DNA of 30,734 nucleotides from DTFZ01 sp050260375 (GTDB lineage: Bacteria; Bacillota; Clostridia; Christensenellales; SZUA-584), in NCBI GenBank assembly GCA_050260375.1, contig JBLNCA010000020.1, positions 1 through 30,734 of the forward strand. Reading direction: 5' to 3'. Every line of letters begins with the position of its first letter. Positions within the stretch are counted from its first letter, which is position 1. The notes beneath the pieces were generated by a model. The model did no database searches. It saw only the letters and a list, made by a program, of their open reading frames with translations, and had not been told where the DNA came from. The position numbers and the translations under genes were made by a program. Below are positions 1 to 7,003 of this stretch, piece by piece.

Positions 1-8
1 TTGTACAC
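1..8 (-). CDS. Possible 5' end of a leftward gene running off the window
   Basis: On the minus strand a GAGGAG ribosome-binding site (bases 20-15) lies about six bases ahead of a GTG codon at 8-6, the spacing expected for a start codon. Only two codons lie inside the window, so the product cannot be named. The call rests on the ribosome-binding site alone and is weak. Confidence 0.3.
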
Positions 9-86
9 TTTTTTCTCCTCTGTTTTCATAGCAATGACAAAAGTAACTGATAATAAAAAACAGGCTTTTATAGACTAAAACTCATG

Positions 87-120
87 TGTCATTCAGAGGA
101 CCGAAGGGACGAAGAATCTT
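87..120. repeat. Interspersed repeat of the TGTCATTC...GAAGAATCT type
   Basis: The stretch begins TGTCATTC and ends CGAAGAATCTT, with a purine-rich centre containing GACCGAAGGGACG. From memory this resembles the short intergenic repeat TGTCATTCTGAGCGAAGCGAAGAATCT seen in many unrelated bacterial genomes, whose function is unknown. It directly adjoins the palindromic elements at 123-206, so the two may form one composite intergenic insertion. No coding potential is seen. Confidence 0.4.
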
Positions 121-122
121 AA

Positions 123-206
123 TACGGGGTCCCCAACAAGACGCAAGGCTTGTTGGGGTATAAATACGGGGTCCCCAACAAGACGCAAGGCTTGTTGGGG
201 TGTAAA
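123..206 (+). repeat. Two tandem copies of a 42-base palindromic element
   Basis: Two nearly identical units lie exactly 42 bases apart. Each starts TACGGGGT and carries a perfect 10-bp stem, CCCCAACAAG (131-140 and 173-182) pairing with CTTGTTGGGG (149-158 and 191-200), around the 8-base loop ACGCAAGG. Each unit ends TRTAAA. Related copies are at 421-444, 16895-16934, 21292-21365 and 27509-27536. No T-run follows, so a simple intrinsic terminator is not indicated. Confidence 0.9.
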
Positions 207-359
207 ACCCAATGCAGTTGGCGAAAACGTAATATGCCGCGAGGCTGCCCAGTAAAAGTTCTACAGGGTTCCAGGGAAACCACACCTTGAAAGAGCGAAT
301 AATTAAATTTGGCATAAAAATATTGACATTCTTAAAATATCTTATTATGCAAAATATTC
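207..359. other. Intergenic stretch with no recognised feature
   Basis: This stretch lies between the repeat pair and the marR promoter. It is fairly GC-rich to about 290 and AT-rich after that. A TTGACA at 323-328 has no good -10 partner (TATGCA at 346-351 is the best at 17 bases). I see no gene, RNA or repeat that I can name here. Confidence 0.5.
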
Positions 360-387
360 TTGCCTCGCTGTTCTTATATGATATAAT
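360..387 (+). promoter_or_regulatory. Promoter of the MarR-family gene
   Basis: TTGCCT (360-365) is followed after 16 bases by TATAAT (382-387), which has the extended -10 bases TG at 379-380. Transcription would begin near 394, giving a leader of about 140 bases before the ATG at 533. The -10 box overlaps the palindrome at 385-409. Confidence 0.6.
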
Positions 388-409
388 TAGTTTTAACAAC
401 GAACTAATT
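385..409. promoter_or_regulatory. Palindromic operator candidate on the marR promoter
   Basis: AATTAGTT (385-392) and AACTAATT (402-409) form a perfect 8-bp inverted repeat with a 9-base gap, lying over the -10 box and likely transcription start. A dimeric MarR protein bound here would block its own gene. A near-copy with the same arm length and gap lies at the promoter of the ligase-ACP-oxoamine synthase gene (16938-16962). Confidence 0.5.
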
Positions 410-416
410 TTTCGAG

Positions 417-445
417 GGCTCCAGCAAGTCGCAAGGCTTGCCGGC
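417..445 (+). repeat. Degenerate copy of the palindromic element
   Basis: CCAGCAAG (421-428) and CTTGCCGG (437-444) flank the loop TCGCAAGG. The stem is mostly intact with one mismatch, and the loop matches the family except at its first base. It lies in the untranslated leader of marR, so it would be present in that transcript as a hairpin. Confidence 0.5.
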
Positions 446-532
446 GTAATGCGCGGGAGCAGCTGCACCGCGAAGAGAACGCGCAACACAGGGTATCAAA
501 AAGCGGTTTGGGTGAAAGGTTGGGGTGGTAAT

Positions 533-985
533 ATGACGGAACGTGAGATAAAAAAGCTGCTTAACAAAGTGCTTAAAGAACTCTTTTTCAAGATACTGCG
601 CATACAGGAGAAGATAGTCTCAAAGTCGGCGAACGGCAGGCTGAGCCGCACGGAAATGCATATGCTGGAAGAAATAGAGAGCGCCGAAGTGCCTACGCTT
701 ACCAACATCGCGGCGGTGCTTAAAATAACAAAGGCTACGGCGAGCGTAACGGCGGCAAGGCTGGAGGCTAAGAAGTATATAGAAAAAGTCAAATCCGACA
801 AGGACAGGAGAATGAGCATACTCAAGCTGACGGAAAAAGGCCGGGAGTGCTGCGAAAACCACAGGCAGTTCCATGACGAAATGGTGCAGAGCCTTCTTAG
901 GGATTTTAAGATAAGCGAATATCCGGACATACTTAAGTCGTTAAGCGGCCTTGCGGATTTCTTCAGCCGGCTGGAGAAAAATTAA
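533..985 (+). CDS. MarR-family transcriptional regulator, probably controlling fatty acid synthesis (FabT-like)
   Basis: This is a 150-residue protein of normal MarR length. A winged helix-turn-helix spans roughly residues 45-105: an NIAAVLKITKATAS recognition region, then a wing with SDKDRR, the charged wing pattern typical of the family. Terminal helices should form the dimer interface. The frame is open back to 287, but the ATG at 533 is chosen because the GGGTGG-type site is close by and the MarR fold starts here; the upstream codons have repeat-like composition. The gene sits directly ahead of the acc-fab operon, the position held by FabT in many Bacillota, where FabT represses fab genes in response to acyl-ACP. 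It has its own promoter and a palindrome that could mediate autorepression. The fatty acid role is inferred from position and from shared palindromes, not from the sequence itself. Confidence 0.85.
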   Translation: MTEREIKKLLNKVLKELFFKILRIQEKIVSKSANGRLSRTEMHMLEEIESAEVPTLTNIAAVLKITKATASVTAARLEAKKYIEKVKSDKDRRMSILKLTEKGRECCENHRQFHDEMVQSLLRDFKISEYPDILKSLSGLADFFSRLEKN

Positions 986-1165
986 AAAAGATAGAATCAA
1001 CTGTTAAAAATAGTTTATTTATACGGACTGCAGGGTAACAAAAAATAAATATATACAGCCCTGTGTAAACAGATTCGTAATCAACAAAGGGGTTTAAGAC
1101 GCGCCGGTGACTTAGGTTATGTTATATTTATTACATAATCGAGAAATGTGTAAAACATAACGGCG
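986..1165. other. Intergenic region upstream of the acc-fab promoter, with repeated GTTATGT half-sites
   Basis: This AT-rich stretch has no convincing terminator after marR. Just upstream of the -35 box, GTTATGT at 1116-1122 is mirrored twice: ACATAA at 1133-1138 (gap of 10) and ACATAAC at 1155-1161. Three copies of one half-site next to a promoter suggest a protein-binding region, although AT-rich sequence makes chance repeats fairly likely. No gene is seen. Confidence 0.4.
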
Positions 1166-1194
1166 TTGACATATTATCAGTTGCATGATAATAT
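1166..1194 (+). promoter_or_regulatory. Main promoter of the acc-fab operon
   Basis: A consensus -35 box TTGACA (1166-1171) is followed after 17 bases by TAATAT (1189-1194). Transcription would start near 1201, leaving a leader of about 140 bases before accB at 1342. It is the only strong promoter seen ahead of the eleven closely spaced genes. Confidence 0.75.
1171..1194. promoter_or_regulatory. Perfect palindrome between the -35 and -10 boxes of the acc-fab promoter
   Basis: ATATTATCA (1171-1179) and TGATAATAT (1186-1194) are exact reverse complements around the 6-base centre GTTGCA. The palindrome fills the spacer and the -10 box, so a bound repressor would exclude RNA polymerase. Its sequence differs from the marR palindrome, so it may bind a different regulator. 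Confidence 0.55.
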
Positions 1195-1208
1195 TTCTAA
1201 AATCAATT

Positions 1209-1233
1209 AATCCGTTAGCAGTGCTAACTATTA
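1209..1233. promoter_or_regulatory. Second palindrome just downstream of the acc-fab transcription start
   Basis: GTTAGCA (1214-1220) and TGCTAAC (1222-1228) form a perfect 7-bp inverted repeat around a single G. Read with a 9-base gap, it also has the GTT-N9-AACTATT pattern of the sites at 385-409 and 16938-16962, with the left outer arm poorly kept. It lies about +8 to +32 from the predicted start, where a bound protein would act as a roadblock. Confidence 0.45.
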
Positions 1234-1341
1234 TTTTTGAAATCATATTGCCAAGGTAAGCACCGGGCGCAGTTTATGACGCAAAGCGCGCTCCGCTTAT
1301 CAAAGAAAATCGTAATAAAGAAGCGCTTTAGGAGGATCGGC

Positions 1342-1758
1342 ATGGATCTCGAAACAATATTCAGCATAATAGACAAAGCGGAAAAATCTTCGTTCAGCAA
1401 ATTCAGCATAGAAACACAGGAAATAAAAATATCGCTCGAAAAAGAGACGTGCGCTCCGGCGCGTATTTCCGCCCCGCAGCAAAAGGAAAATGCCGCCGCT
1501 CATGAGTGCGACAGCAGCGAAGACCTTGTTTTGGCGCCTATATCGGGAGTGTTTTACGTAGCGAGAGAGCCGGGTGCGGAGCCGTATGTGAGGGAAGGCT
1601 CCAAAGTTAAAAAAGGCGACGTGCTGTGCATAATTGAAGCGATGAAGACCATGAACGAGATACCCGCGCCCAAAGACGGTATAATAGAGCGCGTGCTTAA
1701 AAAAGACGCAGAGGCGATAGTCGCCAAAGACGCGCTTTTTAAATACGCGAAGGCTTGA
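1342..1758 (+). CDS. accB: Biotin carboxyl carrier protein of acetyl-CoA carboxylase
   Basis: This 138-residue carrier moves the carboxyl group on biotin from biotin carboxylase to the carboxyltransferase in the first step of fatty acid synthesis. The biotinyl domain fills residues 62-138 and carries the EAMKTM motif, with Lys102 as the expected biotinylation site. Ahead of it is a short alanine/proline-containing linker (about 38-58) and a helical N-terminal segment. The frame is open from 1237, but the ATG at 1342 follows an AGGAGG site and gives a normal N terminus. It is the first gene of the operon, and accC starts three bases after its stop. Biotin loading needs a BirA ligase, which is not in this window. 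Confidence 0.95.
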   Translation: MDLETIFSIIDKAEKSSFSKFSIETQEIKISLEKETCAPARISAPQQKENAAAHECDSSEDLVLAPISGVFYVAREPGAEPYVREGSKVKKGDVLCIIEAMKTMNEIPAPKDGIIERVLKKDAEAIVAKDALFKYAKA

Positions 1759-1761
1759 CCT

Positions 1762-3132
1762 ATGAATACGGTACTTGTTGCAAACAGGGGCGAAATAGCC
1801 GTAAGGATAATACGCACCTGCAAAAAAATAGGGCTTAAGACAATAGCGGTATACTCGGAGAGCGACGAAGGCAGCATGCATACGAGGCTGGCGGACGAAA
1901 GCGTATGCATAGGCCCGAGGCAGGCCGAGAAGAGCTATCTTAACATGAAGAGTATAATTGCTGCAGCAAAGGCGTTCCGCGCAGACCTGATACATCCGGG
2001 CGTGGGCTTTCTGGCTGAGAACGCAGAGTTCAGGCGAATGTGCGACGAAGAGGGCATAAGGTTTGCAGGCCCTTCGGCGGAATGCATGGATATTATGGGC
2101 GATAAGCAGCAGGCGCGCGCTATGGTAGCCAAAAACGGTTTCCCGGTCGTTCCCGGCTCGGACGGCACGGTGGATACCATTGAAGCGGCGCGGGAAGTAG
2201 CCGAAGCGGTTGGCTATCCGCTTATGATAAAAGCGGCTGCCGGCGGCGGAGGCAGAGGCATACGCATAGTGGGCTGCAAGGAGGAACTGGAGCAGGCGTT
2301 TTCTATGGCCTGCAGGGAAGCCGAGCTGGCGTTCGGCGACAAAAGAGTATACATAGAGTCTTATCTTCCCGGTGCGCGGCACATAGAGGTGCAGATACTC
2401 GCCGACGAGTACGGCAACACAATACACTTGGGCACGCGGGAATGCACATTGCAGAGAAAGAACCAGAAGCTTGTGGAGGAAGCGCCCGCTGCCAACGTCG
2501 ACGAAGATACGCTTAGGAAAATGGAGCGCATAGCCGTAAGCATATCGAAGTCTATAAGCTACGTGGGCGCCGGCACGGTGGAATTCCTGCTTACGGACGA
2601 CGGCAGGTTTTACTTCATGGAGATGAACACGAGGATACAGGTGGAGCATCCCGTAACCGAGTGCATATACGGCGTCGATCTAATAAAGGCGCAGATACAT
2701 ACCGCGCTTTCGCATAAGCTTGCGATAAGGCAGGAGGATCTCGCGCTCAAAGGCCACGCGATAGAGTGCAGGATAAACGCCGAAAACCCCGATGAGAACT
2801 TTCGCCCTTCTCCGGGGAAAATAAGCGGATTATCGCTGCCGGGAGGCAACGGCGTGCGCGTAGACACCGGATTTTGCGCGGGCGACGAGGTATCGCCTTT
2901 CTACGATTCGCTGATAATGAAGATAATATGTACGGGCGACGACCGCGAGGAGGCAATAGCTATGAGCCGCGCGGCGCTCGAAGAGCTCAAAATCACCGGA
3001 ATCGAGCATAACGCAGAGTTTGCCAAAGCGATTATGAACGACGAGGATTTTATATCCGGAAACGTTCACACGAAATGGATAGAACAGACATTTATCAATC
3101 GGTATTTACGGAGCGACAATGGAACTGTTTAA
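1762..3132 (+). CDS. accC: Biotin carboxylase subunit of acetyl-CoA carboxylase
   Basis: This 456-residue, full-length ATP-grasp enzyme carboxylates the biotin of AccB using bicarbonate and ATP. The N-terminal domain starts with LVANRGEIAVRI. The glycine-rich ATP lid is at 160-169 (AGGGGRGIRI), with Lys116 and Lys157 as nucleotide contacts. The signature MEMNTRIQVEHPVTE at 286-300 supplies the metal- and bicarbonate-binding Glu, Asn and Arg. In the QRRHQK-type loop, Asn replaces the His of E. coli at residue 234; other Gram-positive enzymes also vary here, so activity is expected. The 3' end overlaps accD by 14 bases, which points to coupled translation. Confidence 0.97.
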   Translation: MNTVLVANRGEIAVRIIRTCKKIGLKTIAVYSESDEGSMHTRLADESVCIGPRQAEKSYLNMKSIIAAAKAFRADLIHPGVGFLAENAEFRRMCDEEGIRFAGPSAECMDIMGDKQQARAMVAKNGFPVVPGSDGTVDTIEAAREVAEAVGYPLMIKAAAGGGGRGIRIVGCKEELEQAFSMACREAELAFGDKRVYIESYLPGARHIEVQILADEYGNTIHLGTRECTLQRKNQKLVEEAPAANVDEDTLRKMERIAVSISKSISYVGAGTVEFLLTDDGRFYFMEMNTRIQVEHPVTECIYGVDLIKAQIHTALSHKLAIRQEDLALKGHAIECRINAENPDENFRPSPGKISGLSLPGGNGVRVDTGFCAGDEVSPFYDSLIMKIICTGDDREEAIAMSRAALEELKITGIEHNAEFAKAIMNDEDFISGNVHTKWIEQTFINRYLRSDNGTV

Positions 3133-3970
3133 CGAAAAGATTGAAATAAGCGCTGACATGCAGCCCGAGGAGAAAATAGAAAAGCTCTGCTGCAATGGCT
3201 GCGGCAGGGAAATAATAGCCGAAATACTGCACGCGAACTATTTCATATGCCCGTACTGCGGGTATCTGTTCCGCCAGCCCGCTTACAACAGGATAGAGAT
3301 GATAGTGGACAACGGCAGCTTTATAGAGATAGAGCGCGAAGCCGAGAGCAAGGACCCGATATCGTTCCCGGGGTACAAGTCAAAGATAGCCACCGAAAAG
3401 GCAAAATCAAAAGCGCAGGAAGGCGTCGTAATAGGCAAGGCGTCCATAAAGGGTGTAAGGACCGCGTTGGCCGTCATGGACTCGTATTTCATGATGGGCA
3501 GTATGGGAACGGTGGTAGGTGAGAAGATAGTTATTATAAGCGAGTTTGCGACGCTTAACCGGCTGCCTCTTATAATATTCTGCGCGTCAGGCGGCGCCAG
3601 GATGCAGGAGGGAATACATTCGCTTATGCAGATGTCGAGGACGACGATAGCGCTCGCGCGGCACAGCGCACAAAGGCTGCTGCACGTAAACGTGCTTACG
3701 CACCCTACTACGGGCGGCGTTACGGCGAGCTTCGCTATGCAGGGCGATATAACGATAGCAGAGCCGGGAGCGCGCATAGGGTTTGCGGGGCCGAGGGTAA
3801 TACAGCAGACCGTAAACGCCGAACTGCCCGAAGGATTTCAGATGTCCGAATCGCTGTATGAGCACGGACTCATTGACAGAATAGTGGACAGAAAGGATTT
3901 AAGGGATACGCTTGCGGACATACTTGCGCTGCACTGTAAAAAAGAACTGCGTATCCATCCGGGACTATGA
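3119..3970 (+). CDS. accD: Acetyl-CoA carboxylase carboxyltransferase, beta subunit
   Basis: This 283-residue subunit pairs with AccA to transfer the carboxyl group from biotin to acetyl-CoA, giving malonyl-CoA. A four-cysteine zinc ribbon lies at the N terminus (Cys25, Cys28, Cys44, Cys47). The crotonase-like carboxyltransferase domain follows, with the acyl-CoA-binding ASGGARMQEG segment near residue 160 and the TTGGVTASFA segment near 200. The start codon lies inside the end of accC behind a GGAG site. The stop overlaps the accA start as ATGA, the tight coupling expected for subunits made in equal amounts. Confidence 0.97.
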   Translation: MELFNEKIEISADMQPEEKIEKLCCNGCGREIIAEILHANYFICPYCGYLFRQPAYNRIEMIVDNGSFIEIEREAESKDPISFPGYKSKIATEKAKSKAQEGVVIGKASIKGVRTALAVMDSYFMMGSMGTVVGEKIVIISEFATLNRLPLIIFCASGGARMQEGIHSLMQMSRTTIALARHSAQRLLHVNVLTHPTTGGVTASFAMQGDITIAEPGARIGFAGPRVIQQTVNAELPEGFQMSESLYEHGLIDRIVDRKDLRDTLADILALHCKKELRIHPGL

Positions 3971-4806
3971 GTACGATGTTGAATGATATCAATAATACGG
4001 ACGCTATGCAGCCCGCGGAAAAGCCGTGGGACAAGGTGAAAAACGCCCGCAAGGAGAACAGGCCTCAAACGAGGGATTACATTGCCAAGCTGTTTACCGG
4101 GGTGTTTGAAGTAAAAGGCGACAGGTGTTACGGTGACGACGAGTCCATCGTAACGGCGATAGCGTGGTTTGAGGACTGGCCGGTAACCGTGATAGGCCAG
4201 CAAAAAGGCCATACGCTTGAGGAGCGTGTGAGGTGCAACTTCGGCATGCCGAACCCCGAGGGGTACAGGAAGTCTATGAGGGCGCTAAAGCAGGCCGAAA
4301 AGTTCGGAAGGCCCGTAATATGCTTTGTGGACACGCCGGGCGCGTACCCCGGAGTGGACGCGGAAGAGCGTGGACAGGGGCTTGTTATAGCCGAGCATCT
4401 TAAAACGATGGCTACGCTTAAAACGCCGACTATTTCAATTATAATAGGCGAAGGCGGAAGCGGCGGAGCTTTAGCGCTTTCGCTCTCGGACTGGCTGATT
4501 ATGCTTGACAACAGCTACTTTTCGGTGATAACGCCCGAAGGCTGCGCGTCTATACTTTTTAAGGACTCTTCGCTCGCGCATGAAGCGGCTGAAAACTTAA
4601 AGCTTACGGCAAGCGACCTTAAAAAATTCAAAATCGTGGACAGCGTAATAAAAGAGCCGGAGGGCTTTGACAGATTCAACATGGACAAATGCGCGGCGGA
4701 CATACGGCGCGAAATAAGGATAGCGCTTAAGCGGCTGACGAGGATAACCCCCGAAAAGCTGGTGCAGAAAAGGCATGAAAGATATATAGAGATGAGAGGA
4801 CTGTAA
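3967..4806 (+). CDS. accA: Acetyl-CoA carboxylase carboxyltransferase, alpha subunit
   Basis: This 279-residue partner of AccD completes the carboxyltransferase that forms malonyl-CoA. VDTPGAYPG (121-129) and GEGGSGGALA (161-170) are the hallmark segments; the backbone amides of the glycine-rich one form an oxyanion site. The protein is shorter than the roughly 319-residue E. coli version, mainly at the N terminus, as in other Bacillota. An ATG at 3976 is an alternative start, but 3967 is preferred because of the four-base overlap with accD. One base separates its stop from fabH. Confidence 0.96.
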   Translation: MSTMLNDINNTDAMQPAEKPWDKVKNARKENRPQTRDYIAKLFTGVFEVKGDRCYGDDESIVTAIAWFEDWPVTVIGQQKGHTLEERVRCNFGMPNPEGYRKSMRALKQAEKFGRPVICFVDTPGAYPGVDAEERGQGLVIAEHLKTMATLKTPTISIIIGEGGSGGALALSLSDWLIMLDNSYFSVITPEGCASILFKDSSLAHEAAENLKLTASDLKKFKIVDSVIKEPEGFDRFNMDKCAADIRREIRIALKRLTRITPEKLVQKRHERYIEMRGL

Positions 4807-4807
4807 T

Positions 4808-5788
4808 TTGGGAGCATCGGTGGAAATTGCGGGCATCGCATGCAAGGTGCCCGATAGAGTAGTAACAAACGTTGAGCTTGAGAGTCTTGTCGATACAAGT
4901 GACGAATGGATTAAAAAACGCACGGGCATACGCAGAAGGCATATCTCGACCGGCGAACGCAGCGTCGATATGGCGCTGGAAGCAGCGTCCTTGGCCCTTG
5001 CCAATTCAGGCGTGGACAGGAACGATATAGGGCTTATCATTTCGAGTTCGATTACGAGCGAATACGTTACCCCGAGCATGTCGGGCTATGTGCAAAAAGC
5101 GCTCGATATAGACAACTGCGCCAATATGGATATATCGGCCGGCTGTTCCGGCTTTGTGTACGCGCTTTCCACGGCGGCGAGCCTTATGGAGTCCATGGAA
5201 AAGGACGCGGCGCTCGTTATATCGAGCGAATCGATATCGCAGTATATCGACTGGAAGGACCGTTCTACGTGCGTGTTGTTCGGCGACGGCGCGGGCGCTG
5301 TCGTTCTAAAGCGCAGCAGCGAGCCAAAAGTCCATTTTCCGGTATTGAGCGGCTCGCCCGATAAGGAAGACGTTATAATATGCAAAAGGGAAATGCGCAA
5401 AACGCCGTTTAACAACGTAGACCCTAAAGACGAGCAGCCGGACCATATACGGATGAACGGCCGCGAGGTGTTTACATATGCGGTAAGCGCGGCGGACGCC
5501 GTGCTGCATAAGCTGCTCGTAAAATGCGGCGACAAACCTTTCACAAAAGTGATACCTCATCAGGCAAACGCCAAGATAATAGATTATGTAAAGCGCAAAC
5601 TGCGTTTCAAGTCGGACCAGTTCTTTTTGGACATCGACGAATATGCAAATACTTCATCCGCAACCATTCCGATAGCCATGTGCGACGCCTACAAAAAGGG
5701 CTGGCTTACGAAAGGCGACAGGGTAGCCCTGGTCGCTTTCGGGTCGGGCCTTACTTGCGGCGGCCTCGTGGTGGATTGGACAATTTAA
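4808..5788 (+). CDS. fabH: 3-oxoacyl-ACP synthase III, initiating condensing enzyme
   Basis: This 326-residue thiolase-fold enzyme starts each fatty acid by condensing a short acyl-CoA with malonyl-ACP. The Cys-His-Asn triad is complete: Cys113 in SAGCSGF, His251 in PHQAN and Asn281 in NTSS. The DEWI..RTGIRRR segment at 32-44 is the usual N-terminal signature. The predicted start is TTG at 4808, with AGAGGA upstream. An in-frame GTG at 4820, with its own GGGAG, is an alternative that would remove four residues. Either non-ATG start could lower initiation relative to the neighbouring genes. Acetyl versus branched acyl preference cannot be read from the sequence. Confidence 0.95.
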   Translation: MGASVEIAGIACKVPDRVVTNVELESLVDTSDEWIKKRTGIRRRHISTGERSVDMALEAASLALANSGVDRNDIGLIISSSITSEYVTPSMSGYVQKALDIDNCANMDISAGCSGFVYALSTAASLMESMEKDAALVISSESISQYIDWKDRSTCVLFGDGAGAVVLKRSSEPKVHFPVLSGSPDKEDVIICKREMRKTPFNNVDPKDEQPDHIRMNGREVFTYAVSAADAVLHKLLVKCGDKPFTKVIPHQANAKIIDYVKRKLRFKSDQFFLDIDEYANTSSATIPIAMCDAYKKGWLTKGDRVALVAFGSGLTCGGLVVDWTI

Positions 5789-5810
5789 TGATAATCTGGA
5801 GGAAAAAAAC

Positions 5811-6041
5811 ATGAAGGAACTGATAATCAAAAGCCTTATGGAGCAGCTCGACCTTGAGAGAGACGAGATCACCATGGATAAGAGCTTCGTCGAAGACTTT
5901 GAGATGGATTCTCTCGACATGGTGGAGATGCTCATAGAGCTCGAAAAGGAGACCGGCATCAAGATACCCAACGAAGAGGTAAAGGATATCAAGACGGTCG
6001 GACAGCTGGTAACTTATCTGGAAGGAAAAACGAATGCATAG
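5811..6041 (+). CDS. acpP: Acyl carrier protein of fatty acid synthesis
   Basis: This 76-residue acidic four-helix protein carries growing acyl chains. The phosphopantetheine site is Ser34 in EMDSLDMVEM, at the start of helix II. A strong GGAGG ribosome-binding site precedes the ATG, fitting the high amounts needed. fabK begins eight bases before its stop. This free carrier is separate from the ACP domain inside the fusion protein at 17062-20313, so the organism has at least two carrier systems. A holo-ACP synthase must be encoded elsewhere. Confidence 0.97.
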   Translation: MKELIIKSLMEQLDLERDEITMDKSFVEDFEMDSLDMVEMLIELEKETGIKIPNEEVKDIKTVGQLVTYLEGKTNA

Positions 6042-6990
6042 ATTCGAAGGCAGCATATGCAGGTTGCTTAACGTCGAATACCCAATCATTCAGGGCGGTA
6101 TGGCATGGGTTTCCAACGCGGACCTTGCCGCCGCCGTTTCAATGGCGGGGGGCCTCGGCGTGATAGCCGCGGGCAACGCCCCGCCCGAGTGGGTAAAGGA
6201 ACAGATACATGCGTTAAGGCAAAAGACAAATAAACCGTTCGGCGTAAACGTGATGCTGTTAAGCCCGTATGTCGACAGCGTAGCGAAGCTTGTCGCCGAG
6301 GAGCGCGTACCCGTAATAATCACGGGCGCGGGCAATCCGGCCGAGTACGTGAAGATGTGGAAAGAAGCAGGCAGCATATTCGCGCCTGTGGTTGCGAGCC
6401 GGGCTCTCGCGATAATGATGCAGCGCATGGGCGCCGACTTCGTGATAGCGGAAGGCTGCGAATCGGGCGGGCATATAGGCGAGCTCACTACGATGGTGCT
6501 CATGCCCGACGTGGCGCGCAGCGTGGATATACCCGTAGTCGCTGCGGGCGGCATATTCGACGCTGACACCGTAACGGCTGCGTTCGTTCTCGGGGCAAAA
6601 GGCGTGCAGGTGGGCACGCGTTTTGTGCTTGCCGAGGAATGCACGGCGCACGAGGAGTACAAGAACCGCATAATAAAGGCAAAAGACATAGACACCAAAG
6701 TCACGGGGCGCGTGACGGGACATCCCGTAAGGGTGCTTCGCAGCCCGCTTGTGCGCGAGCTTTCCCGGCTCGAGTACGAGGAGGACGGCGCGGCGAAGAT
6801 CGAAAAGGCGGGCGAAGGTTCGCTGATGAGGGCGGTGCTGTACGGCGACAAGGAGACGGGCTCGTTCATGGCGGGCCAGGCGGCGTGCATGCTCGACCGC
6901 ATACAGCCGGCGGCGGAGATAATACGCGAGATGTTTGACGAGCAGCGCATAAGCAGCATATTGAAAAACGTCGGCGGACTTCTCACATGA
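6034..6990 (+). CDS. fabK: FMN-dependent enoyl-ACP reductase II
   Basis: This 318-residue TIM-barrel flavoenzyme of the nitronate monooxygenase superfamily performs the last, NAD(P)H-dependent reduction of each elongation cycle. IIQGGMAWVS opens the barrel, ESGGHIGE holds the catalytic His147 (equivalent to His144 of the pneumococcal enzyme), and AAGGI and GVQVGTRF are the FMN phosphate-binding segments. No fabI or fabL is present in the window, so FabK is probably the enoyl reductase here; such enzymes are naturally insensitive to triclosan. Assignment as FabK rather than a nitronate monooxygenase rests on its place inside the fab operon as well as on these motifs. Confidence 0.94.
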   Translation: MHRFEGSICRLLNVEYPIIQGGMAWVSNADLAAAVSMAGGLGVIAAGNAPPEWVKEQIHALRQKTNKPFGVNVMLLSPYVDSVAKLVAEERVPVIITGAGNPAEYVKMWKEAGSIFAPVVASRALAIMMQRMGADFVIAEGCESGGHIGELTTMVLMPDVARSVDIPVVAAGGIFDADTVTAAFVLGAKGVQVGTRFVLAEECTAHEEYKNRIIKAKDIDTKVTGRVTGHPVRVLRSPLVRELSRLEYEEDGAAKIEKAGEGSLMRAVLYGDKETGSFMAGQAACMLDRIQPAAEIIREMFDEQRISSILKNVGGLLT

Positions 6991-7003
6991 GGGCTAAAAA
7001 GCT

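Noticed and set aside
123..206. Two direct repeats that could suggest a CRISPR array
   Set aside because: Only two units exist, the spacing is fully repeat sequence with no unique spacers, and related copies are scattered singly elsewhere. No cas genes are present.
287..532. N-terminal extension of the MarR protein
   Set aside because: The frame is open but runs through the promoter, the palindrome and a degenerate repeat, and the MarR fold begins at the ATG at 533.
2461..2470. Asn in place of the E. coli His in the AccC ATP-binding loop as a sign of inactivity
   Set aside because: This position also varies in other Gram-positive biotin carboxylases, and all other catalytic residues are intact.
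1300..2649. Long leftward open frame (449 codons) opposite accB and accC
   Set aside because: It mirrors the codon bias of the biotin carboxylase genes, has no ribosome-binding site and resembles no protein family. The same applies to the 441-codon leftward frame opposite htrA (27609-28934) and the 311-codon one opposite metH (13576-14511).
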